Source of the DNA: Stenotrophomonas indicatrix
GTDB lineage: Bacteria; Pseudomonadota; Gammaproteobacteria; Xanthomonadales; Xanthomonadaceae
DNA: 64,000 nucleotides
Direction of reading: 5' to 3'
NCBI RefSeq assembly: GCF_002750975.1
Contig: NZ_PEJS01000001.1
Span: 248,001-312,000 of the forward strand
Positions 18,993-28,046 of the stretch are shown in pieces. The position numbers and the translations under genes are program-made. Within the stretch, counting starts at the first letter, position 1. The number at the start of each line of letters is the position of its first letter. Below the pieces are notes generated by a model. It was not told the DNA's origin and did no database searches. It saw nothing but the letters and a program-made list of their open reading frames with translations.

Positions 18993-20879
18993 ATGACCTT
19001 GAAGAGGATTTCGAACGTGACCAAGAAGCAGACCCTTCGCATCAATGTGCTGGCTGCCGCCGTGTTGTCGCTGACTGTCGGCGTCGGTGCGGCGCATGCG
19101 GCCAAGCCGGGCGTGGCCAAGGAACCGGCGCGCGTGGCCAGCACTGCCCAGCAGAGCGTGGACGGCATCATCGTGAAGTACCGCAACGGCACCGCGGCCG
19201 CCAGCGATCGTTCGACCAAGCTCTCGGTCGTGCAGTCGGCACTGTCGCGTGCCATCGTCAGCAGCGGCACCACCAGCCGTGCTGCGGCACTTTCCCCGCT
19301 GGTGGAGCGCAAGCTCGGTACCGGTGGCGACCTGATCCGCCTGAAGTCCCGGCTGGGCTCGGCCGACATGCAGAAGGTGCTGGCTGAACTGAATGCCGAT
19401 CCGTCGGTGCAGTACGCGGTGGCCAACGTGCGCCTGCAGCGCTCGGACCTGCGTGCCACCAATGCGCAGCCGGCACTGGTGCCCAACGATCCCAACTACG
19501 CGCAGTACCAGTGGAATTTCTTCAACGCCACCGGTGGTGTGAATGCACCGGCCGCGTGGGATCTCTCGCAGGGCGAGGGCATCGTGGTCGCCGTGCTCGA
19601 TACCGGCATCCTGCCGGGCGTGCCGGATTTCGGCAGCAACCTGCTGGAAGGCTACGATTTCATCAGTGACAAGGAATCCTCGCGCCGCCCGAACGATGGC
19701 CGTGCACCGGGTGCCACCGACTACGGCGACTGGGTGGAAACGGCCAACGAGTGCTACACCGGTTCCGAACCGGAAGGCAGTTCCTGGCACGGCACGCACG
19801 TGGCCGGCACCATTGCCGAGGTGACCAACAACGGCAGTGCCCTGGCAGGCCTGGCCTACAAGGCCAAGGTGTTGCCGGTGCGCGTGCTGGGCAAGTGCGG
19901 CGGCACCCTGGCCGACATCAGCGACGCCATCACCTGGGCGTCGGGCGGCACCGTGCCGGGCATTCCGGCCAACACCAATCCGGCGGAAATCATCAACATG
20001 AGCCTGGGTGGTGGTGGCGCCTGCGATGCCGCCTACCAGGACGCGATCAACGGCGCCGTCTCGCGCGGCACCCTGGTGGTGGTCGCGGCCGGCAATGAAA
20101 CCGACAACGCGTCCAAGTACCGTCCGGCCAGCTGCAACAACGTGGTGGCGGTGGGTGCGACCCGTGTCACCGGTGGCATCACCTATTACTCCAACTACGG
20201 CACCGCGGTAGACCTGTCGGCCCCCGGCGGTGGTGGCAGTGTCGACGGCAACCCGAACGGCTACATCTGGCAGGTCGGTTCCAGTTCGGAAACCACCCCG
20301 GACGCCGGTGAGTGGGTGCTGATGGGCAAGGGCGGCACCTCGATGTCCTCGCCGCACGTCGCTGCGGTGGCTGCCCTGGTGCAGAGCGCGCTGATCGCCA
20401 AGGGCAAGGAACCGCTGGCCCCGGCCGCGCTGGAAACCCTGCTCAAGCAGTCGGCGCGCAAGTTCCCGGTGACCATCCCGGCGGCCACCCCGATCGGCAG
20501 CGGCATCCTTGATGCCAAGGCCGCACTGGATTCCGCGCTGAAGGAGCCGTGCACCGAGAACTGCGAGCCGGAAGGCATTCCGCTGACCAACAAGGTGACC
20601 GTGGGCGGGCTGGCCGGTGCGGCCGCCAGCGAAACCGTCTATACCTTCGAAGCGGCCGCCGGCAAGACGCTGAGCGTGCTGACCTACGGCGGCAGCGGCA
20701 ACGTGTCGGTGTACCTGGCGCAGGGCCGCGTGCCCACCGCGACCGACAACGATGCCAAGTCGACCCGCCCGGGCAATACCGAAACCGTGCGCGTGGCCAA
20801 GCCGGTGGCCGGTACCTACTACATCAAGGTGGTGGGTGAGGCCGCTTACAGCGGGGTGAGCATCCTGGCGACCCAGTAA
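18993..20879 (+). CDS. stmPr1: Secreted subtilisin-like serine protease (StmPr1-like)
   Basis: A 628-residue exported peptidase S8. The signal peptide ends near GVGAAHA/AKPG. A propeptide of inhibitor I9 type (GIIVKYRNGT to SVQYAVANVRL, about residues 50-150) is followed by the catalytic domain with D203 (VAVLDTGI), H266 (WHGTHVAGT) and S450 (GTSMSSPHVAA). Four cysteines suggest two disulfides. A C-terminal PPC domain (about 550-628, FEAAAGKTLSV to YYIKVVGEAAYSG) is usually removed after secretion. I recall StmPr1, the main secreted protease of S. maltophilia, being encoded beside xpsE, which supports the name. The ATG at 18993 has GGAGAAGGAAAG just upstream. Likely substrate of the adjacent Xps system. 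Confidence 0.92.
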   Translation: MTLKRISNVTKKQTLRINVLAAAVLSLTVGVGAAHAAKPGVAKEPARVASTAQQSVDGIIVKYRNGTAAASDRSTKLSVVQSALSRAIVSSGTTSRAAALSPLVERKLGTGGDLIRLKSRLGSADMQKVLAELNADPSVQYAVANVRLQRSDLRATNAQPALVPNDPNYAQYQWNFFNATGGVNAPAAWDLSQGEGIVVAVLDTGILPGVPDFGSNLLEGYDFISDKESSRRPNDGRAPGATDYGDWVETANECYTGSEPEGSSWHGTHVAGTIAEVTNNGSALAGLAYKAKVLPVRVLGKCGGTLADISDAITWASGGTVPGIPANTNPAEIINMSLGGGGACDAAYQDAINGAVSRGTLVVVAAGNETDNASKYRPASCNNVVAVGATRVTGGITYYSNYGTAVDLSAPGGGGSVDGNPNGYIWQVGSSSETTPDAGEWVLMGKGGTSMSSPHVAAVAALVQSALIAKGKEPLAPAALETLLKQSARKFPVTIPAATPIGSGILDAKAALDSALKEPCTENCEPEGIPLTNKVTVGGLAGAAASETVYTFEAAAGKTLSVLTYGGSGNVSVYLAQGRVPTATDNDAKSTRPGNTETVRVAKPVAGTYYIKVVGEAAYSGVSILATQ

Positions 20880-20907
20880 TAACCGACTGTCGTAAATGAA
20901 TAAGCGG

Positions 20908-20941
20908 GGCCCGTCACCTGTGTGACGGGCCTCGTCTTTTT
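20908..20941 (+). terminator. Intrinsic terminator of the protease gene
   Basis: GGCCCGTCAC (20908-20917) pairs perfectly with GTGACGGGCC (20922-20931) around CTGT, then TCGTCTTTTT. It separates the protease gene from the xps operon, so the operon needs its own promoter in 20942-21003. Confidence 0.9.
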
Positions 20942-21014
20942 ACGAAAGAAGAACCGGAGAGGGTGGAAACCACGGCTTAACTGCTAAAGTCGGGACGATC
21001 GACAGGAGAGTAAT

Positions 21015-22736
21015 GTGAACGCGCTCGCTGCCACTGCCATCGACGACACTGAAGGCCGCATCCTCGATGCGCTGCTGGCACGTGGTCGGCTCAAGGAAGG
21101 AGATCTGGCGCGTGCGCGGCCGCTGCATGCCGAGTCCGGTGGCAGCCTGCTTGGGCTGCTGGTACGGCTTGGGCTGGTGTCCGAACGTGACCAGGCGCAG
21201 GCCAGCGCCGATGTGCTGGGCCTGCCGCTGCTGGAAGGACGGCAGCTGCCTGAATCGCCACCGCAGGCGCTGGCCGAAGGCCTGCCGCTGTCGCTGCGCT
21301 TCCTCAAGCAGTTCCACGTGTGCCCGCTGGCGCTGGATGAACACGGCGTGCAGCTGTGGTTGGCCGACGCCCACGATCCTTACCCGCAGCAGGCCGTGCA
21401 ATTGGCACTGGGTGTACCGGTCACGCCGCTGCTGGGCATGCGCGCGGAGATCGATGATCTGGTCGAGCGCTGGTTCGGCCAGGGCCGCAGTGCGATGGGC
21501 GCGATCGTGGAAACCGCCGATGGCGAGGGCGGCGCAGTGGACGATATCGAGCACCTGCGCGATCTCGCTTCCGAAGCGCCGGTGATCCGCCTGGTCAACC
21601 TGGTGATCCAGCGCGCGGTCGAACTACGCGCGTCGGACATCCACGTAGAGCCGTTCGAAAACCGGCTGAAGGTGCGTTACCGCGTCGATGGCGTGCTGGT
21701 CGAAGGCGAGAGTCCGCCGGCCAACCTGACCGCCGCGGTGATCAGCCGCATCAAGATCATGGCCCGGCTCAACATCGCCGAGCGCCGCCTGCCGCAGGAT
21801 GGCCGCATCATGCTGCGCGTGCAGGGCAAGGAACTGGACCTGCGTGTCAGCACGGTGCCCACCGCGCACGGCGAAAGCGTGGTGATGCGCCTGCTTGATC
21901 GCGAGACGGTGGTGTTCGACTTCCATCGGCTGGGCTTCACCGATGCCTTCCTGCCGCAGTTCCGCAAGGTGCTTGAACAGCCGCACGGCATCCTGCTGGT
22001 GACAGGCCCCACCGGGTCGGGCAAGACCACCACGCTGTACACCGCGCTGAGCCAGCTCAACACCGCCGACGTCAAGATCATCACCGTTGAAGATCCGGTC
22101 GAGTACCAGATCGAAGGCATCAACCAGATCCAGGCCAAGCCACAGATCGGGCTGGATTTCGCCAATGCGCTGCGCAGCATCGTGCGCCAGGATCCGGACA
22201 TCATCATGATCGGTGAAATGCGCGACCTGGAAACCGCGCGCATCGCGATCCAGTCAGCGTTGACCGGCCACCTGGTGCTGTCCACGCTGCACACCAACAA
22301 TGCCGCAGGCGGCATCACCCGCCTGCTCGACATGGGCGTGGAAGATTATCTGCTCACCTCCACCATCAACGGCATCCTGGCCCAGCGCCTGGTGCGCCGG
22401 CTGGAGCCGACCCACGCCGAACGCTACGAAGCCTCGCCGGAAGAGATCGAACGCTTCGACCTGCGCCGCCTGCAACCGGATGGAACGATCTACCTGTATC
22501 GCCCGAAGCCTTCGGCGCTGGCGCCGACCGGCTACCTGGGGCGCACCACCATCATGGAATTCCTGGTGATGAACGACGCGCTGCGCCGTGCGGTGATGCG
22601 TCGCGATGGCATGGGCGAGATCGAGCGCATCGCCCGCGAAGCCGGCATGCGCACCATGTACGAGGACGGCCTGAGCAAGGCCCTGAGCGGGCAGACGACC
22701 CTCGAGGAAGTCCTGCGCGTGACCGAGGAAGGCTGA
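21015..22736 (+). CDS. xpsE: Type II secretion ATPase XpsE (GspE)
   Basis: The 573-residue cytoplasmic ATPase that drives pseudopilus assembly. The N-terminal domain that docks on GspL covers about 1-150. The ATPase core has Walker A GPTGSGKTTT with K337, an Asp box (ITVEDPVEYQIEGINQIQ), Walker B DPDIIMIGEMRD and a His box (LVLSTLHTNNAAGGITRL). The tetracysteine zinc motif found between His box and C-terminus in many GspE proteins is not visible; that segment has no cysteine. The start is GTG at 21015 with AGGAG 6 nt upstream. An overlapping ATG at 21013 is in another frame and is followed at once by TGA. First gene of the operon. Confidence 0.96.
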   Translation: MNALAATAIDDTEGRILDALLARGRLKEGDLARARPLHAESGGSLLGLLVRLGLVSERDQAQASADVLGLPLLEGRQLPESPPQALAEGLPLSLRFLKQFHVCPLALDEHGVQLWLADAHDPYPQQAVQLALGVPVTPLLGMRAEIDDLVERWFGQGRSAMGAIVETADGEGGAVDDIEHLRDLASEAPVIRLVNLVIQRAVELRASDIHVEPFENRLKVRYRVDGVLVEGESPPANLTAAVISRIKIMARLNIAERRLPQDGRIMLRVQGKELDLRVSTVPTAHGESVVMRLLDRETVVFDFHRLGFTDAFLPQFRKVLEQPHGILLVTGPTGSGKTTTLYTALSQLNTADVKIITVEDPVEYQIEGINQIQAKPQIGLDFANALRSIVRQDPDIIMIGEMRDLETARIAIQSALTGHLVLSTLHTNNAAGGITRLLDMGVEDYLLTSTINGILAQRLVRRLEPTHAERYEASPEEIERFDLRRLQPDGTIYLYRPKPSALAPTGYLGRTTIMEFLVMNDALRRAVMRRDGMGEIERIAREAGMRTMYEDGLSKALSGQTTLEEVLRVTEEG

Positions 22737-22760
22737 TGCGCGTGCAGGGACGACGCTGAC

Positions 22761-23981
22761 ATGCCGAACTACCGTTACAAGGCACTGAACCCACACGGTG
22801 AAGTGTTCGACGGACAGATGGAAGCGGCCAGCGAGGCCGACCTGGTCGCGCGCCTGCAGGACCAGGGCCATCTGCCGATGGAAACGCAGCTGGCCGACGG
22901 GGGGGCGGTTGGCGGCAGCAGCCTGCGCGGCCTGTTCCGCCAGCGTCCGCTGCAGGGCGCGGCATTGCTGCAGTTCACCCAGCAGCTGGCCACCCTGCTC
23001 GGTGCCGGGCAGCCGCTGGACCGCGCGCTGTCGATCCTGCTCAGCCTGCCCGAAGACGAGCGCTCGCGCCGCGCGATCACTGACATCCGCGACGTGGTGC
23101 GTGGTGGCGCGCCGCTGTCGACTGCGCTGGAACGCCAGCACGGCCTGTTCTCGCGTCTATACGTGAACATGGTGCGCGCCGGCGAAGCCGGTGGCAGCCT
23201 GCACGACACGCTGCAACGCCTGGCCGACTACCTCGAACGCAGCCGTGCGCTGCAGGGCAAGGTGATCAACGCGCTGGTCTACCCGGCGATCCTGCTGGTG
23301 GTGGTGGGTGGTGCGCTGCTGTTCCTGCTGGGCTACGTGGTGCCGCAGTTCGCACAGATGTACGAAAGCCTGGACGTGGCGCTGCCATGGTTCACCAACC
23401 TGGTGCTGCAGCTGGGCCTGTTCGTGCGCGACTGGTGGGTGCTGCTGCTGGTGGTGCCCGGCGTGCTGCTGCTGTTGTTCGAACGCAAGGTGCGGCAGCC
23501 CGCGTTCCGTCTGGCGCTGGATGGCTGGCTGCTGCAGCGCCGGGGCATCGGCCGCCTGCTGGGCGAGCTGGAAACCGCGCGGCTGGCGCGCACCCTGGGG
23601 ACACTGCTGCGCAACGGCGTGCCGCTGCTGGGGGCGCTGGGCATCGCCCGCAACGTGCTCGGCAACCGCGCGCTGGCCGCAGACCTGGAGACCGCCGCCG
23701 ACGAGGTCAAGAACGGCACCGGCCTGTCGCTGGCGTTGTCGCGCGGCAAGCGTTTTCCCCGGCTGGCGCTGCAGATGATCCAGGTCGGCGAGGAGTCCGG
23801 CGCGCTCGATACCATGCTGCTGAAAGCTGCTGATACCTTCGAACAGGACAGCGCCCGCCGCATCGACCGCCTGCTGGCGGCGATGGTGCCGGCGATCACC
23901 CTGGTGCTGGCCTCGGTGGTCGGCGCGGTGATCGTGGCCGTGCTGGTGCCGTTGTACGACCTTACCAACGCCATCGGCTGA
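22761..23981 (+). CDS. xpsF: Type II secretion inner-membrane platform XpsF (GspF)
   Basis: A 406-residue polytopic platform protein that contacts GspE and GspL. The N-terminus MPNYRYKALNPHGEVFDG is typical of GspF/PilC. Two homologous cytoplasmic T2SSF domains (about 70-195 and 270-390) each precede a membrane segment, with a third long hydrophobic region (LVYPAILLVVVGGALLFLLG) after the first. It begins 24 bp after xpsE. Length is normal for the family. Confidence 0.95.
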   Translation: MPNYRYKALNPHGEVFDGQMEAASEADLVARLQDQGHLPMETQLADGGAVGGSSLRGLFRQRPLQGAALLQFTQQLATLLGAGQPLDRALSILLSLPEDERSRRAITDIRDVVRGGAPLSTALERQHGLFSRLYVNMVRAGEAGGSLHDTLQRLADYLERSRALQGKVINALVYPAILLVVVGGALLFLLGYVVPQFAQMYESLDVALPWFTNLVLQLGLFVRDWWVLLLVVPGVLLLLFERKVRQPAFRLALDGWLLQRRGIGRLLGELETARLARTLGTLLRNGVPLLGALGIARNVLGNRALAADLETAADEVKNGTGLSLALSRGKRFPRLALQMIQVGEESGALDTMLLKAADTFEQDSARRIDRLLAAMVPAITLVLASVVGAVIVAVLVPLYDLTNAIG

Positions 23982-24030
23982 CGATGGCCTCCTTCGCAAC
24001 CCCGACATCCCGTACCTGAAAGGACCGACC

Positions 24031-24474
24031 ATGATTGCTTCCCGTCGACCGATCCGCCTTTCCTTCACCGCCGCACGCCACCAGTCGGGCATGAGCCTGC
24101 TGGAGATCATCATCGTCATCGTGCTGATCGGCGCGGTGCTGACCCTGGTCGCCAGCCGCGTGCTCGGCGGCGCCGATCGTGGCAAGGCCAACATCGCCAA
24201 GGCGCAGGTGCAGACCGTTGCCTCCAAGGTCGACAACTACCAGATCGACACCGGCAAGCTGCCCGCCTCGCTCAACGACCTGGTGACCGCGCCGGCCGGC
24301 GTCGGTGGCTGGCTGGGCCCGTATGCCAAGCCTGCCGACCTCAACGACCCGTGGGGCCACGCGCTGGAGTACCGCGCACCGGGCGAGGGCCAGGCGTATG
24401 AACTGATCAGCCTGGGCAAGGACGGCAAGGCCGGCGGCAGCAGCGTCGACGCTGACATCCGCTACCAGCCGTAA
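24031..24474 (+). CDS. xpsG: Major pseudopilin XpsG (GspG)
   Basis: A 147-residue prepilin. The leader is cleaved after G20; M21 is methylated and E25 is the +5 glutamate (SGMSLLEIIIVIVLIGA). The C-terminal globular part has the GspG signature (LVTAPAGVGGWLGPYAKPADLNDPWG) with aspartates suited to calcium binding. It forms the shaft of the pseudopilus. The prepilin peptidase PilD needed for cleavage is not in this window. A GAAAGGA site lies upstream of the ATG. Confidence 0.96.
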   Translation: MIASRRPIRLSFTAARHQSGMSLLEIIIVIVLIGAVLTLVASRVLGGADRGKANIAKAQVQTVASKVDNYQIDTGKLPASLNDLVTAPAGVGGWLGPYAKPADLNDPWGHALEYRAPGEGQAYELISLGKDGKAGGSSVDADIRYQP

Positions 24475-24480
24475 GCACGC

Positions 24481-24975
24481 ATGCTGCTTTTCCTGCCGCG
24501 CCGGGTGTCACGCCCGCGCCTGCACGGCAGGCGCGCGGCGGGCCTGTCGCTGCTGGAAATGCTGCTGGTGATCGCGTTGATCGCGGCCATCGGCCTGATC
24601 ACCGCCGCTGGCATGTCGCGCGGCTTTGCCGGCATGCAGCTGCGCAGTGCCGGCAAGGACATCGCCAACCAGCTGCGCATGGTGCGCGCGCAGGCCATTG
24701 CCCGCGGCGAACCGCAGCGCTTCGTGATCGAACCGGCGCAGCATCGTTGGCAGGGCGCCAGCCAGCGCCACGGTGAAGTGCCGGCCAAGCTGAAGGTGCA
24801 GTTCGAAGGTGCCGCGCAGTTGGCCACCGCGCCTGGCCAGGGCGTGATCGAATTCCATCCCGACGGCGGCTCCAGTGGCGGCCGCATCCGCCTGCAGCTG
24901 GAGAGCGCGGAGTGGCGCATCGATGTGGGCTGGTTGACCGGTGAAGTCCGTTCCGGACCGTGGCGGGCGCAATGA
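24481..24975 (+). CDS. xpsH: Minor pseudopilin XpsH (GspH)
   Basis: A 164-residue type II prepilin with a basic leader cleaved after G21 (RRAAGLSLLEMLLVIALIAA; E26 is +5). The globular domain has the GspH-type elements RSAGKDIANQLRMVRAQAIARG and, near the end, FHPDGGSSGGRIRLQ. It is predicted to join the tip or shaft of the pseudopilus. It starts 6 bp after xpsG and overlaps xpsI at ATGA. Confidence 0.92.
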   Translation: MLLFLPRRVSRPRLHGRRAAGLSLLEMLLVIALIAAIGLITAAGMSRGFAGMQLRSAGKDIANQLRMVRAQAIARGEPQRFVIEPAQHRWQGASQRHGEVPAKLKVQFEGAAQLATAPGQGVIEFHPDGGSSGGRIRLQLESAEWRIDVGWLTGEVRSGPWRAQ

Positions 24976-25391
24976 GGTCGCGCGCCCGTGGTTTCACCCT
25001 GCTGGAAGTGATCGTTGCCTTCGCCTTGCTCGGGCTGGCGCTGACGCTGTTGCTGGGCAGCCTGTCCGGCGGCGCGCGGCAGGTGCGCGACGCCGAGCTG
25101 CGCACGCGCGCGGTGCTGCACGCGCAGTCGTTGCTGGCCGCCGCCGGGGTGGAAGCACCGCTGCAGGCCGGCAGCCAGCAGGGCGAGTGGGAGCAGGGGC
25201 GTTATCAGTGGCAGCTGCAGGTGCAGCCCTGGGCCGAGCCGCGCAGTGGTGCGCTGCCCGCTGCGCAGTCGCCGGGCGCACCCTGGCTGGCGGAACTGCA
25301 GCTGCAGGTGCGTTGGGGCGACAGTGAACGCGAGCAGTTGCGCTGGCGCAGCCTGCGTCTGTTGCCGCCCGCGCTGGAGAATGCGCGATGA
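24972..25391 (+). CDS. xpsI: Minor pseudopilin XpsI (GspI)
   Basis: A 139-residue prepilin with a very short leader, cleaved after G7 (RARGFTLLEVIVAFALLGLA, E12 at +5). GspI, GspJ and GspK form the tip that primes the pseudopilus. The ATG at 24972 is chosen over GTG at 24960 because it overlaps the xpsH stop as ATGA, as at the next three junctions. The C-terminal RWGDSEREQLRWRSLRLL fits the family. Confidence 0.9.
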   Translation: MRSRARGFTLLEVIVAFALLGLALTLLLGSLSGGARQVRDAELRTRAVLHAQSLLAAAGVEAPLQAGSQQGEWEQGRYQWQLQVQPWAEPRSGALPAAQSPGAPWLAELQLQVRWGDSEREQLRWRSLRLLPPALENAR

Positions 25392-26020
25392 GGCGCCGCG
25401 CACGCGGCTTCACCCTGGTCGAAGTGATGCTGGCCACGGTGCTGCTGGCAGGCGGCCTGGCGCTGGCGTTCGCCAGCGTGCGCTCGGCGATGGCGATCAG
25501 CCAGCGCGGCGAGCAGATTGCCGCGCAGAGCGAACGCATGCGCGCAGTGCAGGCCCTGCTGCGGCGGCAGCTCGCCAGTGCCCTGCGCAGCCCGCTGGAA
25601 GTGCCCGATCCCACCCGCGAACCGGTGTTCTTCCAGGGTGACGATCAGGGCATGCAGTTCGCTGCCGACCTGCCGGGCTATCTCGGTCGTGGCGGCCCTT
25701 ACCTGCATGCGCTGCAGGTGGATGGCGCAGCCGGGCACCGCCGCTTGCTGCTGGGGCTGGTGCTGCTGCAGGAAGGCGAGCGCATCGAAGAGAACCCGCC
25801 GCGCCCGCCCGAAGTGCTGGCGGAGGAGTTGAAGGACGTAAGGCTGCGCTACCGCGGTGTCGACGCCAGCAACGGGCAGCTGACCGAATGGTTGCCACGC
25901 TGGGAGGACACCCGGCGCCTTCCATTGCTGGTGGAAGTGCAGATCGTGCCGGCCAGGGGCACGCCGTGGCCGCCGCTGGTGGTGTCACTGCGGGCCGGTG
26001 GCAGCGGAGGTGCGCGATGA
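25388..26020 (+). CDS. xpsJ: Minor pseudopilin XpsJ (GspJ)
   Basis: A 210-residue prepilin, leader cleaved after G7 (RARGFTLVEVMLATVLLAGG, E12 at +5). The globular part shows GspJ features: SERMRAVQALLRRQL after the helix and a late segment LKDVRLRYRGVDASN. It overlaps xpsI and xpsK by ATGA, so the tip subunits are probably made by coupled translation. Confidence 0.92.
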   Translation: MRRRARGFTLVEVMLATVLLAGGLALAFASVRSAMAISQRGEQIAAQSERMRAVQALLRRQLASALRSPLEVPDPTREPVFFQGDDQGMQFAADLPGYLGRGGPYLHALQVDGAAGHRRLLLGLVLLQEGERIEENPPRPPEVLAEELKDVRLRYRGVDASNGQLTEWLPRWEDTRRLPLLVEVQIVPARGTPWPPLVVSLRAGGSGGAR

Positions 26021-26880
26021 AGCGTCCACGTGGTGCCGCGCTGGTCCTGGTGCTGTGGTTGATCGCGCTGATGACCGCGCTGGTCGGCGCCTTTGCGCTC
26101 AGCGCACGGGTCGAACACCTGCAGCAGCGGGTGCTCGGTGACGACGCACGCGGCCAGGAGCGCGCCCGCGCCGGCCTGGAATACGCGTTGCTGCGGCTGC
26201 AGCCGGACCCGCAGCGTCCGCCGTGGCAGGCTGATGGCCGCGCCTATCGCTGGCAGTTCGACGACGCCCGCATCGAGATCCGGGTGCTGGACGAGAACGG
26301 CAAGATCAACCTCAACCTGGCCGATACGGCCCTGCTGTCCGCATTCATGCAGGCACTGGGCGAGCCGGCAGAAAGCGCCAGGCAGCTGGCCGGTGCGATC
26401 ATCGACTGGCGCGACGAAGACAGCCTGCTGCAGCCCGGTGGTGGTGCCGAGGCGCCGGAGTACGCCGCCGCAGGCCTGCCCTATGGCCCGCGCAACAAGC
26501 GCTTTGAAACCCTGGGCGAACTGCAGCGGGTGCTGGGGATGCGCGGGTCGCTGTATACCGCGATGCTGCCGCACCTGACGCTCTACAGCAGGCAGGCGCG
26601 CCCGGATCCACGTTTCGCCAGTGGGCCGGTGTTGACGGCATTGGGCCTGGATGCGGAACAACTGCTGGCGCAACGCGCCCAGCAGGAGCGTGACGGAGAT
26701 AACGCTGCGGGTGCATCGGCGCTTGCCAGCGGCAGTGGCACCTATAGTATCGAGTCCCGCGCCACTGACGGCAGCGGACGCCTGTCGGTGCTGCAGGCGG
26801 TGGTGCGCAACGGATCGGGCGGGGTGCCCGGCCGGACCTACACAGTGCTTCGCTGGGAGCAGGGAATGGCAGCAAGATGA
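26017..26880 (+). CDS. xpsK: Minor pseudopilin XpsK (GspK)
   Basis: A 287-residue tip pseudopilin. The leader is MKRPRG, cleaved after G6 (RGAALVLVLWLIALMTALVG). The +5 residue is leucine, not glutamate, as is normal for GspK. The large alpha-helical domain contains IEIRVLDENGKINLNLA and AIIDWRDEDSL, the latter a family signature. The ATG at 26017 overlaps the xpsJ stop; an upstream in-frame start at 25888 would place the leader internally. Confidence 0.94.
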   Translation: MKRPRGAALVLVLWLIALMTALVGAFALSARVEHLQQRVLGDDARGQERARAGLEYALLRLQPDPQRPPWQADGRAYRWQFDDARIEIRVLDENGKINLNLADTALLSAFMQALGEPAESARQLAGAIIDWRDEDSLLQPGGGAEAPEYAAAGLPYGPRNKRFETLGELQRVLGMRGSLYTAMLPHLTLYSRQARPDPRFASGPVLTALGLDAEQLLAQRAQQERDGDNAAGASALASGSGTYSIESRATDGSGRLSVLQAVVRNGSGGVPGRTYTVLRWEQGMAAR

Positions 26881-28046
26881 CGGCGTGGCAGGACAGTCTG
26901 CGGCAGGTGCAGGGCCAGATCGGCCCCGGTGCCGGCCGTTTCCTGCGCTGGTGGCGGCAGTCGTTGCTGGCCTGGGTGCCGATGCGTTGGCAATGGGCGC
27001 TGGGCTGGTCGCAGACCCGCCTGCTGCTGCAGTGCGAGGACGGGCAACTACAGGTCTGGCGTGAAACCGGCGACGGTCTCGAGCCCGTGGCCCGTCTGCC
27101 GTGGCCGCTGCAACCGGCGGACCTGGACCGCGTGCTGGAGCCGCGCCTGCGCAGCCTGCCACGGGTGTGGCTGCTGCCGGCCGGGCAGGTCCTGCGGCGG
27201 AATCTGCGTCTTCCTGCCGCAGCCGCTGACCGCCTGCGTTCGGTGGTCGGCTACGAGATCGACCGGCAGACACCGTTCGAAGCCAGCCAGGTCAGCTATG
27301 ACATCCGTGAGCTGGGCAGTGCCGGCGAAGGCCTGCTGCAGGTGGAGCTGGTGGCCTGGCCGCTGCGCCAGCTGGATGACTGGCGCGCGCAGATCGGAGC
27401 GTGGGCCGACGTGCTGGCCGGTGTTGATGTGATCGATGCCCAGGGCCGCGCGCTGCAGGTCAACCTGCTGCCGCCCGCGCAGCGTCAGCAGCGACCGGAC
27501 CCGATGCGGCGCTGGAACCTGCTGCTTGCCATGGCTGCGCTGGTGATGCTGGTGCTGGCGGCGATGCAGTTGCTGGACAACCGTCGTGACGCCGTCGATG
27601 CGCTGCGCGCAGACGTCGAGCGCAGCGCCCGCAGTGCGCGTGGCGTGGCCAGCGAACGCAGCCAGCTGCAGGCGCTGCTGGATGGAGCGGCGTTCCTGGA
27701 AACACAGCGCAACCAGCGCGCCAGTACCGTCGAAGTCTGGAACGAGCTGACCCGACGCCTGCCCGATGGCACCTACCTGGAAAAACTGGCGATCGAGAAC
27801 AACAGCCTGCAGTTGATCGGCCTCAGCAGCGAAGCATCGCAGCTGGTCACGCTGCTGCAGGACGCGCCGCAGTGGCGCAAGGTCAACCTTACCGGCGTGC
27901 TGCAGGCTGACGGTGCCGCCAGTGGCCGCGACCGCTTCACCCTGACCGCCGAGCTGCAGCCATTGCCTTCGGCGGCAGCGGCGCCGGCACCCGCCCCGAC
28001 TGCAACCACGGAGGCGGCCAATGCCGATGCCAAGCGCACGCCGTGA
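26877..28046 (+). CDS. xpsL: Type II secretion protein XpsL (GspL)
   Basis: A 389-residue bitopic inner-membrane protein that ties the GspE ATPase to the platform. The N-terminal cytoplasmic actin-like part (to about 210) includes LRSVVGYEIDRQTPFEASQV, typical of GspL/PilM-like proteins. One membrane segment (RRWNLLLAMAALVMLVLAAM, about 210-230) is followed by a coiled coil and a periplasmic PilN-like ferredoxin fold (WNELTRRLPDGTYLEKL). The tail is Ala/Pro-rich. It overlaps xpsK as ATGA and xpsM by 26 bp. Confidence 0.9.
   Translation: MTAWQDSLRQVQGQIGPGAGRFLRWWRQSLLAWVPMRWQWALGWSQTRLLLQCEDGQLQVWRETGDGLEPVARLPWPLQPADLDRVLEPRLRSLPRVWLLPAGQVLRRNLRLPAAAADRLRSVVGYEIDRQTPFEASQVSYDIRELGSAGEGLLQVELVAWPLRQLDDWRAQIGAWADVLAGVDVIDAQGRALQVNLLPPAQRQQRPDPMRRWNLLLAMAALVMLVLAAMQLLDNRRDAVDALRADVERSARSARGVASERSQLQALLDGAAFLETQRNQRASTVEVWNELTRRLPDGTYLEKLAIENNSLQLIGLSSEASQLVTLLQDAPQWRKVNLTGVLQADGAASGRDRFTLTAELQPLPSAAAAPAPAPTATTEAANADAKRTP

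Noticed and set aside
10375..20879. Adhesin-protease region as a recently acquired island
   Set aside because: No tRNA, integrase, insertion sequence or direct-repeat borders, and codon use matches the neighbours.
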